Both the position numbers and the translations under genes were made by a program. The notes below the pieces were generated by a model, which did not search any database, had not been told where the DNA came from, and worked only from the letters and a program-made list of their open reading frames with translations. 64,000 bases of DNA from Panorpa germanica (lineage: Eukaryota > Arthropoda > Insecta > Mecoptera > Panorpidae): positions 26,642,535 to 26,706,534 of the forward strand of contig OY783203.1 in the NCBI GenBank assembly GCA_963678705.1, read 5' to 3'. This document shows positions 36,420-49,201 of this stretch, in pieces; positions within the stretch are counted from its first letter, which is position 1, and each line of letters starts with the position of its first letter.

Positions 36420-36665
36420 GTGTCAATGGATTACGCTAGTTACGAGATATTAACAACTCAACTTTGGCCTATTATTAATGATATGGATATCACTGACATG
36501 TGGTTTAAACAGGACGGTGCCACAAATCACACAGCAATCCGTGATGCGATTTACGAAATAGACCCACCATTTTGCCAAAAAGTGATTGAAAATTTGGATA
36601 AAAGAATCGACATCTGTCAGCGTGGTTGTAGTGGACATTTGTCCGATAGTATATTTCATTCGTAA
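36420..36665 (+). pseudogene. Tc1/mariner transposase fragment with internal deletion
   Basis: Seen: 81 codons opening with YEILTTQLWPIINDMDITDM, then WFKQDGATNHTA, then directly IYEIDPPFCQKVIENLDKRI and a C-terminus GHLSDSIFHS with stop. In the insect family with the WFQQDGATCHTA motif, about 70 residues normally lie between HTA and the final I.P..…VIEN segment. These include the block PLD.FLWG with the last catalytic acidic residue. The deletion kept the frame. The D of QDGA remains, but the enzyme is dead. The part upstream of 36420 is broken: the preceding frame has a stop just before the Met. Terminal repeats were not found. Confidence 0.82.
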
Positions 36666-38673
36666 TTGCCAAAACTCACTCTTTCTAATACAATAAAAAT
36701 TTGAATCATTTTCATCTAAATTTCTTTTACTTTGTTTTAGGAAACTAAGTTCTTGTTGAAAAAAGCTATAGTACAAGGTCTTGTTTAAGAATAGTGTTAC
36801 TTTAATGTTGGGCTACAACTATGATTTGTATTTAGCAGGTGAAGACATGACTGTTTCCTGGATAATAAGCGTTCCTTCGGACCCGGAAGATACAATTTGA
36901 AAATATGAAATGGGCATTTACCTTAGTGGTAAAATTGTTGTCATGAGTGCACTTTGTTGTGTTTTGTCAAATCATTAGGTGCTTGTATTTTGTTAAAAAT
37001 ATACAATAGCTTTTCTGTGTTTCCTGTGTTTTGGTTAGCTTAATGACCCATTACCTCATTAGCTACCATGTTCAACTAGTCATGTATTTTAATGGAGTCA
37101 TTAGGAATTCAAACAAGTACCGTTAATGTCAGAGTATACCACGAATTTCGGAAATGTAATATTGTTACCAGAACCTTCCCTTTTCCAACAGTGATATTCG
37201 CGTTGGCTGACTGGCATATTATAAGGGATGTATTAATAATTAGTTATATTAAGGTAGAGGGCGTGTTTGTTTTCAGATGAACTACTATTTCACAAAATAG
37301 CTTACAGGTAGTACTTGTAAACAGATTGTTCAATGCTTAATGTAAATACAGGGGCTTTATTTGATTGCTAATTCATTTCATAATGACAAATGACATTGCT
37401 TTGATAGGATACATTTGACTTGAGGCATTCATTTATTATTTATAGATATTTAGACAAATATAATATCAAATATTCAGTGTTATTACATTCGCAAATAATA
37501 ACTTATGACAACTATTGTCAGTGGGTAAGTTAATACATGCGTCATCGAACAATTATATATTTACATTCATTCGTTGACGGTTTTTAGATATTTTTAAAGG
37601 CAAAGGCAAAAAAGTAAATCTTTGTGGAGCCTCACGAAAAAGTAAGTCGGACCGTATATTTCTCAACCCTGATCTAGAACGAAAAGGAATTTATGCATAG
37701 ATTATAACTGTAGTAAAAACACTGGTGGTAATTATGTCAACTGCAAAAACGACGTCACTAACCGTATTGTTGTTATGATAGCAGTGTCTGGTTAAACTCC
37801 GATGTCTCTGAATAAAAAATAGTCTGATGTAAAAAAGTGGGTCACAAATTACTGATTTATGATCAAGTTATTTGCATTAAAACTTTAGTAGATGTTCATG
37901 TTGGAAGGTTTTACATTTTTTATTATACTTGTACATGAAGTATGATCCAACTGTAATTAAAATAGCTTCTCTAGTTGATATATTTTACAAGTATATAGAT
38001 AAAACAGCAGATGTGTTCCAGCATCCAGAGCTCTGAGCTCTCAACTTCCTACAGAGCACTTTGGGGTCAAGTTAGGTCGCTCCCGTCGTTCCCGTCGTTC
38101 CCATCGTTCCCGTATTGTTCTCGTTGTTCGTTCGTTCGTTCTGGGTTACATATTATTACGGTCGCAATGAACAAACAGCATTATCATTTTAAAACAGCAT
38201 GTACTGTTTTAGATTAATTTGTCGGTTACCTCTCTGACCCTTTTCTTTAATATTTTAAATAAAAGGAAAATCACAATGAAATTTAAGGGATGGATGTTTT
38301 GGTTAATTTAGCAACAGAATTAGAAAATTGTAATTAAAATTATTAGGGTGTGTTAAAAATTATACGTCAATGGCAGTAAGAAGTTTATCTAAATTGTAAA
38401 ATTAGCTACTATAGAACCCTTAATATTTGGTTATGCAAAGTTGACATGAGCTATTCATTTCCGACGTGAAACATTTATGTTCAGTATAGATATAATCGTA
38501 TCTGATACGTTCAGGCACAATGAGACTATACTGAAGACTGAGTAGATACTAGACCCTTTTGTCACATTCAAACCCGTAGTTTCTTTAGATGTTCCAACTT
38601 AGGATTGAAACATTTTTGTTTCATAAAAATACTACCTAGAATTTTTTAAAATAGCATAAGTAAGGGTTTTATT
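36666..38673. other. no gene recognised
   Basis: AT-rich DNA. The short sequence just after the transposase fragment (to about 36780) may belong to the same element. Confidence 0.45.
38080..38141. repeat. short tandem repeats, CCCGTCGTT then GTTC units
   Basis: Four imperfect 9-bp units followed by TTCG/GTTC tetramers. Confidence 0.85.
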
Positions 38674-38785
38674 AGTGTCGCATGTTTATGTCACACGTTA
38701 AAAGTACAACACATTTAGTACACTTATGTCTAAATATAGTCAACTTATGAATGAATGTTTGATGTCGCATGCTTATGTCACACCT
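38674..38785. repeat. 87-bp spaced direct repeat
   Basis: TGTCGCATGTTTATGTCACAC (one base differs: TGTCGCATGC in the second) occurs at about 38676 and again at about 38763. Confidence 0.75.
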
Positions 38786-38793
38786 GTCTTTAC

Positions 38794-38860
38794 CATACAT
38801 TAGGTAACAGGTAATTTTTGTTACATTAGATAAACTTGAAGTACACGTAGCTGTGGTTGG
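38794..38860 (+). repeat. interspersed repeat, family Y (fragment)
   Basis: Shares TTAGGTAACAGGTAA, TTGTTACATTAGATAAACTT and ACACGTAGCTGTG with copies at 47170-47270 and 55649-55728. Confidence 0.6.
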
Positions 38861-39339
38861 TAGGATGTGATTAACAGGTGATTTATTTTATATTAAAATT
38901 GATGGATAATTTGTTGAACGCTTTTTTTAATCGAATGTACCGTAGCGATGTTATTTTCAATGTTTGTACGAGTAGGATGCTCGATTCGTGGATAATTCAC
39001 TTAACAAAGCGAAGTGTTAAAACCGAGAAATTCAAAAATCAATAATCTGCAATTGGAACGCGAAAGAATTATTATTATTTTGTTTAAATAAGAATACTTG
39101 TACATGCTCGTAAATCAAACACTTATAGAGTTTAGACACTTACAGGCATAGACTGACTACTGACTGTGTCTTGCATGTTTCACTTATCATTTTAATACGA
39201 GTATCAGTACATGCATATAAATAGCATTTCTGTTAAAACTTGAACAAGTGCGAGTACGTATAGCTATATCGAACGCTGCTAAACATCGCAGCTAACTTCA
39301 AGTCGACCTTATTTGAGGCTATTATATTTGTTACAGTAA
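38861..39339. other. no gene recognised
   Basis: AT-rich DNA. Confidence 0.45.
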
Positions 39340-39535
39340 GGCCCTCCGCATACGAGTCGACTAGTTGCAAACCTTAGTCCCGAATCCGCCCGAACCGAAT
39401 GCAAATGTGTTGTTAGTAAGAGAACACACGTATATACGAGTGAGAGAAAACACACTGCACGAATGAAAGAAAACTGATTTCAAACTGGTTTTGAGCACGT
39501 TTTGGGCGGGTGTGTTTCTATGTCGCCGAGCATGC
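39340..39535 (+). mobile_element. MITE, TTA-target family, truncated copy
   Basis: The left end GGCCCTCCGCATACGAGTCG follows TAA, and similarity to the other copies (CCGAATCCGCCCGAACCGAA, GTATATACGAGTGAGAGA) runs to about 39535. The right half and right terminal repeat are missing. The adjoining open frames at 39480-39767 are not supported. Confidence 0.75.
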
Positions 39536-41168
39536 TTGGTTGCATGTTTATTTTATCGGCTACGAATGGCGAAACCACTTCACCTGTCGGAATACAAGTA
39601 AAATTGAAGTGCAATAGTGATAGAAACGTCACAAAACAGGACACTTCACCAAGTTGTTTACTGGGCAGTAGTAAGAAGTTATTGCACTTGAATAGTTTTA
39701 GCCGCCATTTCTTTAAGATAGCGGCATTTGTAGATGTCTGACGATGAGAAAAACTTAGAATTTTCATAAGAATCCTAAACTTTAAAACATATCCAACAAT
39801 TAAAACTACTGGACACGATGTAAAGCAGAATTACCCCGCTTCTGTATTTACTGAAGAAGCACATTCTATATCCTCGAACACCTCATTGTTTGAAATTATT
39901 GATTACTGAATTCACTTTACCTGTAGATGTAATTTTATTTTGATTATCACAAGGCAACTAATAATTAAATTATTGATACTTTCTTCAATTATTCTGTTTC
40001 TTGCTGACCTTAATTTCTGCGTCTCCGTCAATATACACTGTCATTGTATAGCTTCGAGATTTGCTACACGACTGTCGATTCTAGGACAACTACTTATATT
40101 ATGATGGTGTGATCGATTTATTTATATCCTAAAACTTTTATTTTATCTCTTAAATTTTTTTATCAGATTACACGGAATCAGTCATGAATAGCATCTTTAG
40201 TTTTGCATTTCTTTTCTATTTTTAGACTGTTATAAATTAATCTGTTATTTCACTTTGATAGCATACATACATAAAATAGCGTACATACTTCTGTGATAGA
40301 GATACAGGTATGATAAACAATATGCCTACTCGTACATAGATGACATTTTGATTAAGAACTATGCAAATAAATGGAATCTAGTGTCGGCATGGGTGGAGGC
40401 AGAAAAATTTATAGGAAAGGTAAGCAACCAAAATCGATTCATTTTTTCTTGTGTAAATTTATCAAAGATCTCATTTTAGTTTACAGTTTCAACATGCTCG
40501 CATTCAGACAGGCAATATCATGCATTGTCAACGGCGAGCGTTTCGAATTATTTATATTTTCGAATAAAAGCAACAAGCAAAATATATATCTTACGTCACC
40601 TTGTTTATCTTATTCTTAAATTAAATATATTTAACGTTGGCCTGTTTCACTGATACCCTGCTACAATGTTGGCAGTTTTTGTAGTGTCGTGGCTTTAAGT
40701 ATATACATAATCAATTAAACTTCATAACAACCAAACCCAGATAATCTCTGTTCATCTTATACTCGTATCATTTGTAGATGATGTGAACCAAAACAACGGA
40801 AGTATTTATACAGCAAAATATTTGTAACATCTTGAGAGAAATGTGTAACACTAAATCTGACAGTTTTGATTACAACAATCGGAATAGGAGAATGGGTAGG
40901 GAAGTGAATTGGTTACAAAAGGAAAATGAAAACGTAACAAATTGAACTAGAAATGTTCTTAGTAACTGAATAATGTAATATCAGTGTAACTTTATATTTT
41001 TAGCCATTGCATTTTCTTACTCATGAACTTTATAAAACGGGCTGGCAGTCAGGGGGGAGTGGAAGTGGGTTCTTGTGTGCAGCTGTCATCAGATAAGGCA
41101 GCTTACAGGGTTTAACCTAGTATTGTGCTACAATGGGTGAAGAAAGAGAGAGGGTTACACGTGTTTTG

Positions 41169-41169
<1 letters not shown>
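39536..41169. other. no gene recognised
   Basis: AT-rich DNA. A possible short first coding exon at 40371-40419 ends at a good donor (AGGAAAG then GTAAGC) but is otherwise unsupported. Confidence 0.4.
40697..40745 (-). mobile_element. SINE body fragment
   Basis: On the minus strand, ATCTGGGTTTGGTTGTTATG followed by AAGTTTAATTGATTATGT matches the SINE body. Head and tail were not seen. Confidence 0.5.

Positions 41170-41207
<38 letters not shown>
41170..41207. repeat. (TA)n microsatellite
   Basis: TA run of nearly 40 bp with one phase slip. Confidence 0.95.
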
Positions 41208-43565
41208 TGCGCATTATACCAGGGTATTACCTAAATGCTCGTAAAGAACGAAATATTTGATAAATACTGATCCCAGCTAGACTTTAAGAAGCGCACACAT
41301 GAAATATATTCATACCATTCTAACAGATGTACTCGTACTTTATTTTGAGTTTTAACTAAGAACTGTGCGATCTTTACTCAAGAACGTTCCTGGAAAATAT
41401 GATCCTCACAAAGCTTACTCATTCTTAAAATATTTAGGTTGAAAGCAGACTTAAAGAAATATTATGTTGCTAAACGCATTATACATTCTAAAAGAATTGA
41501 ATGAGCAACGATTTAAATCAAAATGAAGCAAATCAAATATTGAAATTGTAGCTGATGCTATGCGCAGTGCATAAATGCTCTCAGTTACGTAACGTCCATA
41601 CTATATTTGATTTAATATAAAGTGTCACGGTTTTGGAGATATCGTAGATATATAAATTATATTTATTAACATTCTTTCTTGAATTTATAACGCTGTCAAA
41701 GAAATTGGAGAAAGAGTAACATGCGCTTACTTGAACTGATTTGCTAAAAGTGCTTGTACTTTAAACGTCGGGTTATTTGCGCTCCTATTATCGACGGCAA
41801 CCTTCAATATTTGCAAATTATTCATGCGCTTCAAACCACTATAAGAAGTAATAGAATGTATAATATCAAAGTTTATTTTAAAATTCACTTCGATGTCCCT
41901 GACACACAGTAAACATCATTTTTATACAACGCACCCACAAGAGCGACCATTTTAAAGTGGTGACATTTTTATTTCAATCTAAAATTCGAACTCTGAGGCT
42001 AGTAATGAAAGAAAATATTTGCCAAATGTCACCGCGTTTTGGTTGTTTGTTGCGTTTTTCTATTGATTTAATATGACCGCTCTTATTGAAAGACACTATA
42101 GTAAATGCGTTCCACTAAGCATTCACAACAATCACGCTCACGACCGCAGACTTTCCCGTTCCACTTCCTGGCGAGCGTTGCATTATTAAATAGCTCTGTA
42201 GCAAAGGCTACATCTACAAACAAAATAATTTGTTCATAAAAGAAATATATTCTAAATGATAATGAACATTTTTAATTGATTAAGTTAGGTTATGGTATGA
42301 GGAAAAGTGTATAATTGGCAGTCAAATATGTATTAAAATTAATTTTATTTAGGTTATTTAACATAAGTACATAATAAAATATCTCTTTCCGAATCATATA
42401 AAGTAATTTTTTTTGTTACCATCATCTTTAGGTTTTGCGTTATGTTTACACATTGCGCCGAAATGCTCAACAACTACCACTACGACCCAACTTTTCGTGA
42501 GCGAAATTAATAACGTCATTAGTGACGTTCTCGAATATTTTGAATGCTCGCTGGATGAACGCTCCAAGTATATTGCGAGAAATAACACTAGTTTTATAAC
42601 AAAGACCTATGCAAATATAAAACATTACTATGACTAGAGAATTTTTTTTAATAAAATCATTATGCACTCTGGTATTATGTCACATGGTAATTTCTACTGT
42701 ATGTGACTCACAGTGTATGAGTTCAGCTAAAACTGAGAGGGCAGTATTTTATATCACAGAACGTACTAGCGTACTGCTACTCGTAAAACCTACACCTACA
42801 AAGAGTAAATATAAACAATGTTCACACACACACTGGCTCAATTTGCCCTTTACCAGCCCGGTAACAGTAACTTTAAACTTGAATTTTTATTACCGTCAAC
42901 GTGAATTGAAATGTCTCGACTTGTTCGTAAATACGTCGTGACCGTCGCCGTCGCCGTCGTCGTCGCTGAGCTTGAGACACTTCTGACAGTTATTCAACAT
43001 GTAGCGAAAACTCCATGAGTTCCATGAGAACAAACTGATTCTGCAACATATGGTGGCATGGAAGGTCTCTTGATATTACTCTTACTCTTACATTCTTTTC
43101 GGAAATACGTTTCTAAAGATATGCTTTAAAAAAATATTATTGCTTTTTGCCCTTACATATATCTACAAAAAAAATTAAATAAAAAACGCATACAGATGGT
43201 TCTTTTTCTTCGCAAAATAATTTTTTAGAAATTGAAAAATCCTTGATCCCGTTGAGATTCGAATGGATCATGTAATGCGCTGTGTTTATTTTGAAATTGA
43301 ACAGATTGGTTTTTGTGAAACGCAAAGTCAAAGAAAATATACTCATTTAAGAACCATATGATAACTAACTAAAAGACACGACTGTTTTAATTGAAAATTG
43401 TTAGCTAAATACAGTTTCATATATTTAAGGTTAAATTAACATAAAATAATTTATACATTTGACATATATCATTTTCTGACATTAATAAAATATTTTATGC
43501 AAGATTAGATAATGTTAGATATTAAATTAATTTATAAAGTCTTTCAACAATAGCCGTCATTTTAA
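41208..43565. other. no gene recognised
   Basis: AT-rich DNA. Overlapping open frames at 42394-42667 on both strands and a 103-codon frame at 42630-42941 have no recognisable domain. Confidence 0.4.
42941..42968. repeat. (GTCGCC)n / (GTC)n short tandem repeat
   Basis: GTCGCC hexamers grading into GTC triplets. Confidence 0.9.
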
Positions 43566-43750
43566 ATCATCCTACATGAGGCCTAACACCATAAAAATTG
43601 TCAACATATAGAAGCTGCTGAAAGGAGTCGAAGAAATAAGAAGGTGGATGGGGGAGATATAGAAAAGAAGAATGAAGAGAAATATACACACATACAACTG
43701 TCAACATAGTCGGAAGTCGTTATGATAGAACTCAGCATCGGAAAAAACTT
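43566..43750 (+). mobile_element. SINE tail fragment, interrupted by a LINE insertion
   Basis: Left piece GAGGCCTAACACCATAAAAA and right piece GTCGTTATGATAGAACTCAG match the 3' part of the SINE at 63150-63215. A 90-bp insert lies between them. Confidence 0.6.
43609..43698 (+). mobile_element. 5'-truncated LINE fragment nested in the SINE
   Basis: Seen: the insert is bounded by identical 10-bp repeats TGTCAACATA (43599-43608 and 43699-43708). It encodes KLLKGVEEIRRWMGEIEK, the end of the same LINE ORF2 found at 53367 and 56640. The tail is short and rich in ACA, without (TA)n. Confidence 0.75.
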
Positions 43751-46700
43751 AATCAAAAATAAAAACAAAAATTAAGCGCATTTTTAACAGTGCACCTTAA
43801 GATAAATACATCTTAAGAGACGACAATGTGAGCTGGTTAATCCGTCTCTGGAGCTGCCATTGTAAATCAGATTTAGTTACAGAAGACGAGCTGAGAATTC
43901 GCATCAAAGTACATTGTAGTTTATCAGACACAAATACCAAGAAAGTAAAACGATGCAAATAAAATATAATTTGATATTACCAGAAGGTATTCTCAAACAT
44001 CAAAGAAACCAAATAATTTGTCAAAGTTTAGCTGTAGGATTGCGAGATTTTCTAAATCTTCTAAAGCATACATAAAGCACAATCTTTTGCTTTTCATGAA
44101 TGGAAGATGGAACTAAAAATCTTCTTTACCTAGGTAAGTAACCAGACGCACTCTGGAGACATACTCGTCTTTAACGTAGAAATATTGCCACAACATTAAT
44201 GCAAATGGTTAAAGAAAATATAAGCAGATCTCATATTCAGTCGCTGATCAAACGACTGATGTATATCATAATGCTAGAGCTTTTACAATTTATATTATTG
44301 CCCAACGGAGCTAGCCCTGTTCCCTCAATTAGACAGGATAGTGTAATTAATCTCTTGTATACCTATACTGAGTTATGCCCTAACTTTCTTCACTTTCCCA
44401 GCTGTTTCTTGGTGGTGACTTTTTTCTTATATACATAACGTTCAGCCCAAATTTGTATAGTTGTCGACCCAGCTTTAAGTTTAATAATTTGTGTGAAATT
44501 AAACCACCCCATTACAACCGTTTTACTAAGTGATTTTATTTCTCATAACTTTTGAGTCAATAATGTAAGCCTAAATAATAATAATCAAAACAAAAAACAT
44601 TTTCTGGTATATAGTTTGTATAATAAATGAAGTTAAAAAAGCTTTTTGATTGCGTTTCGTTGTTTTTAATAACATATAACTTTGTCATGAGTTGTTTTCC
44701 ATGCTCTCATAGTCGAAAGTTGGTTTCTGGTTTTGGTACTTCACTTAGTCGCTGTGTTGTGAGAGTTGTGAGTTCCAGTTATGTAACACTAATTGTAAAT
44801 AATGTGGTATTATTCTAGTGGCATGAATATGAAATTCTGAACTAATGCTGTGGAGATCCGCTTTCCGTTTTCGCCATCGGGTATGGTAGATGGCATCTTG
44901 ACTATTACATTATGACGGGACACCGAAACCGACGCGACATCGACTTTATATGCACAATGTACTCCTACATGGATTTGAATAGAAGCATTACAGAACGATT
45001 CTCACACAATGGCTGACAACAAGAACCAACTTTCCATTTAAAATTGTATTGAGTTTACTACAGTGTTGAAATGGCAGTAAAACTCAAATGTAGCAGCTAC
45101 ATTGCAAATTAGGTAGTAACTATAATTTCATTTACGATCAGGCGAGGGTCATATAATAACGTTTAGGATGAGACGAAGTTCACTTTACTGTTTTTAGGAT
45201 GAAAACAGGATCAAAGATCCATTTTAGGATCAGGATAGGTCTAAAATTTCGACTCGGGTATATAGTATTATGTCGACGGTGTTGTTGCAACACCTCTTAA
45301 TCCCAAATACCCAATTTCTGAGAAGAAGAAAGTAAATCTACTGTATCGGCAAACTGCATTTGCTAGATTTTTTAGTAAGTGAGAGGTCTGTTATGTTTCT
45401 CTAAACATTTTTCTTAATATGTGTGTTACGTGCTATAAAAGGATGCAGTTATTACTTATATATGAATAGAAATGGCCATGTGTTGGTTTCTTTTTGGAGC
45501 GTGTATTACATCGACATTGGAAGCACTAACGCGCTTGATTTATTGACAGATGTGTAGTGTCAAACCTCCGTTAAAAGAAAGGCCAGAAAGTAACACAATT
45601 ATGCGACTGAAATCGAGCGAAGTCTGGTCCTGTATGAAAGCAGCCTTAGAGTACTTGAGGCACGCTTACGTTAATTTGATCCTGTGTTCCCACACCAGAA
45701 TGCAAGCATTTTTGAAATAGTTTTAACGTAGTTTTCCTTTTAGTAATATAACTTTTCAGCCAATACCAACTTGCATGATGTTAAAATATCATATATCTAA
45801 GCTCGGGCGCAAAGGGAACCGAGATCCTATATATCTTCTTCTATTTTTCTTTCTTTGGAATGCTACCCTATGTTTTAAATGTATTTACATTGACATACGA
45901 GTGTTTTGTGACCGTCTCTGAAAACATTTTACATTTTATATATTATAGTTTTATATATACCTGACATAAGATCCATTTTAAAATAATATTTGTTTCACCC
46001 CACATAAAGGGTGCTGAAAATTGCAAGTCAGAATATGACTCCAATATTCAATACGGTTTGATGATATTAAAAATGGGATTATGAAATATGACTCAATTTC
46101 TGTTAAACTGTTTTTTCATAAGTCCAAATATTATAAGACATATTAACTATTGAAATAGTGATTTTAGAACCTTTACTCATTAAAGAGATCGACCGTTATA
46201 AAAAATAAATCTGCGTGTGATATTACATCCGGTTCGTACCCTCTTCTCTTCTATGAATTGCCATCTCTTTTATACAAAGCGTAAAATGTGCATGAGTGTG
46301 ATACGTCAATTACTAATTACAGCTGGATCGTGCTGGAAATTATTATATTATGATAGTTGCGAACAAAAAAAGTTATCTTGATTATTTATTTCTTCCGTGA
46401 CGTCATATGCATATTTACAATATCTCCGTCAAGTTTTATTGAATAAAATTAGGAGTACCAATAATCATATATTAACCTATACTTCAGTCGAAAAGTTAAA
46501 AGCCCATTTTCAATTGATCCTGCCTACGCCTTTGATGGCTGCTCTACGCATAATAAACCAGACAGGCTAAGATTGGCTTATCTGGTCTTCCACATGTTAT
46601 GCAAATGACATAATGTTTATAGATGAATTTCAAACCAAATGTTAAAGGTTTGAGTGGTAGGTGTTAAGTGTTCTTTGAACCCAAAATGTTCGTAAGACAT

Positions 46701-47169
46701 TACTTTATCATGTCAAATTGTTTAGCAAATAGTTCTAGGTTGATAATATCTTCACTTCAGTCGTAGTTCATCTTCTGGTTAGTGACCCTATATTTTGTGG
46801 CTTCTGTGGGTTCTGCGGCTCGTTCCGTGAGTGCTCTTGGACGTTCCATTGACCATCATATTATTTTATTAATACCTACTTTAACTTTGGTCCATGGAAC
46901 ATTGTTTAATTAAGTTTGTGATAACTTTCGATAAGTATCGTCTAAACATTAACCTCATTCTGGACTTATGGCTTATTTGGAACAGAGATAATGGAATAGA
47001 ATTCTATTAATAGTAACATAATCATAATTCGAGATTGAATCTAATGTCAAAATTCTTACATACACGCTTTTTATAGTGGCTAATCCATCTAAAACGGTGT
47101 TCTTAAAAAGTTTTGTCTATTATATTAATAAACTATAATTATATTATAACTATAAACTGTATTAGTCTA
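43751..47169. other. no gene recognised
   Basis: AT-rich DNA. Open frames at 44199 and 44627 (79 and 63 codons) lack domain or splice support. Nothing repeated elsewhere was noticed. Confidence 0.4.
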
Positions 47170-47270
47170 AAATTAGGTCATAAAACGTTGTATATTCGGT
47201 AATATTGTTTACGTGACAGGTAGCGTTTGTTATGTTAGATAAATCTTAAATGCACATAACTGTGTTTATG
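47170..47270 (+). repeat. interspersed repeat, family Y (longest copy)
   Basis: AATTAGGTCATAAAACGTTG, GTTTACGTGACAGGTAG, TTATGTTAGATAAATCTT and CACATAACTGTGTTTATG recur in order in the copies at 38794 and 55470-55728. Nature unknown. Confidence 0.6.
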
Positions 47271-48059
47271 TATTTGAAAACTAGAAAAAAATTATATTGT
47301 AATTGAAATACAAACTCGATAAAACATACCAGAAAATATTTACTTATCTATATTTCAAAACATAACGATTTTTATACGGTATTTGACATACCGTATCCAC
47401 TACGCGACGGTTGCTGTGACAATCTATAATCCACACCTGACTTGAATATCAGAACATTAATTGGCATGCAGCAAACTTGTAATCAGTAATTGCAGTGATT
47501 TGCATATTCAAGCGCAGCAAATATTAGTTGAAGAGTATTTTGCACAGCAGGTTGTGAAATGTTAAATATCATAATGAGAAATGAGCTTATTAACATAAAT
47601 TTAATTTATTTCGTAGTGTCTAATTAATTTAACTGAAATAACAGGAATCTTAATCAACTCAACTTGTGCATCCTCTTGATAATTATCTAGCGTAAGAATT
47701 GTCTCAAGCGATCTAATGGCTACAGTATAAGTCTGCCTATTTAAAGGCCCTTTAAGAATAAACTCTAACTTTCCTTATAAGTGAATGTTCAGTTCAGAAG
47801 CTACGGTCAGCATTCTAGGGAGGTCTCCTCAACGTCTTATACAAGCATAGTTATAACTTAATGTAATCTTTAACTTTGAAGGTAACTTTACCTTTTAATT
47901 ATTCACAGTAGCTGTAATTAAACAGACTATAGATAGTCTGTAGTTAGTTTATTCTTAAGAAGTTCAATATTTAAATTTCATAAGAAAATTGCTGTATGAA
48001 AAAAAACCATCTTTGAGTATTTTATAGTTTTTATATAAAATGAGTAATAGAGTATATTA
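47271..48059. other. no gene recognised
   Basis: AT-rich DNA. Confidence 0.45.
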
Positions 48060-48118
48060 AAATTGGTCTCAAAACGTTACACATTAGGTCAAATCGTTTA
48101 CGTAATCCGTAACTCGTA
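48060..48118 (+). repeat. interspersed repeat, family Y (partial)
   Basis: AAATTGGTCTCAAAACGTTA, CATTAGGTCAAATCGTTTACG and TAACTCG resemble the first half of the 47170 copy. Confidence 0.45.
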
Positions 48119-48673
48119 TTTAGCAGGGTTATTCAAAGATGGTCGTAGAAGACATTTAAACAAAATGAGAAAAGTGTTGATTTTGTAAAATGCGGTGTAC
48201 TTGAAACGTTTTTTATGTTTTCTCGTTAAATATATAATAATAGAGTTTTATCTTCGCCAAGAAACTTTAGGGCAAAGATATGACGAATATTGAAGAAACC
48301 CGGGTGCGTTCATTCAATTCTAGAAACGTATCAGAAAACATTACATTATACAAATTATTTCTTGTAAAATACAAATACGGGAAAACGCGAATATGCGAAT
48401 ATGTGTGCACATCTGAATAATGTTATGTAAAAACAAATTGAGTTTACGTACTTTATGAAAATGAATTCCGTCTGTATAAAAAGTACATAATACTCCTAAT
48501 ATTTCTCATCAAATTTAAAAGAAAATGATCGTCACAACCGTTTTATAAGTAACATAGTACTGTGTGCACGTGGAAGTGTGAAAGTGTGACAATTCATGGA
48601 GCAAATTTCATATTCAGGGTTTCATCATCTACGTATATATTAAAAAGAAGTTTATTCGAGTATGTTTCCTAAA

Positions 48674-49201
48674 GGTACGTGTCGACATATCAGCATTAAA
48701 GTAATTGCATGCATCGTATCAAAAGAATTCGTCAACACCATGTGTACGTACACGTGGCACTATCGCAAGCATCGATGCGTCACATTAATTGGGTGTTAGT
48801 ATTACTTCTATGGCTCAGGAGTATGCATATCTCAGTAGTAAAGATAGGTTTGCTTCTATGACCAACTTACGGAAGTGTTTCCGTTATTTTTATATACCTT
48901 TTCTCTTTTGCCAATAGAAAAGTAAGCACAACTAGGTCTTCGCTCCTTGCCACCTTCGTCGACTGCTAAAGAGTTACGGATTTAAAGTTGGATACCATTG
49001 TTGAACAAACGATTATCCATACCCTACTGTCCATTACGCTTTTAATGACTTTGCCAAATACTAATCTGTCAATGGAAGTAGCAACATTCGACTTGCTGAC
49101 TTTTTCTAATCGTTACTTGTCGGACCGTTTCAACGCATACGGTTCGAAACAGTGAACGCGATGCATGAAATGATTTCCATAGTGATCCGTCGACACGTAC
49201 C
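48674..49201. mobile_element. MITE, GGTACG family, copy 2 (inverted relative to copy 1)
   Basis: Seen: begins GGTACGTGTCGACATATC and ends GATCCGTCGACACGTACC, so the ends are clean inverted repeats. The flanks are CCTAAA and TTATAA. Internal blocks GCAAGCATCGATGCGT and AGATAGGTTTGCTTC are the reverse complement of blocks in 4311-4715. At 528 bp it is longer than copy 1 and has extra unique sequence around 48930-49150. Confidence 0.75.

Noticed and set aside
42394-42941. Cluster of four overlapping frames as a coding locus
   Set aside because: Frames lie on both strands, none has a recognisable motif, and no GC or splice signals support them.
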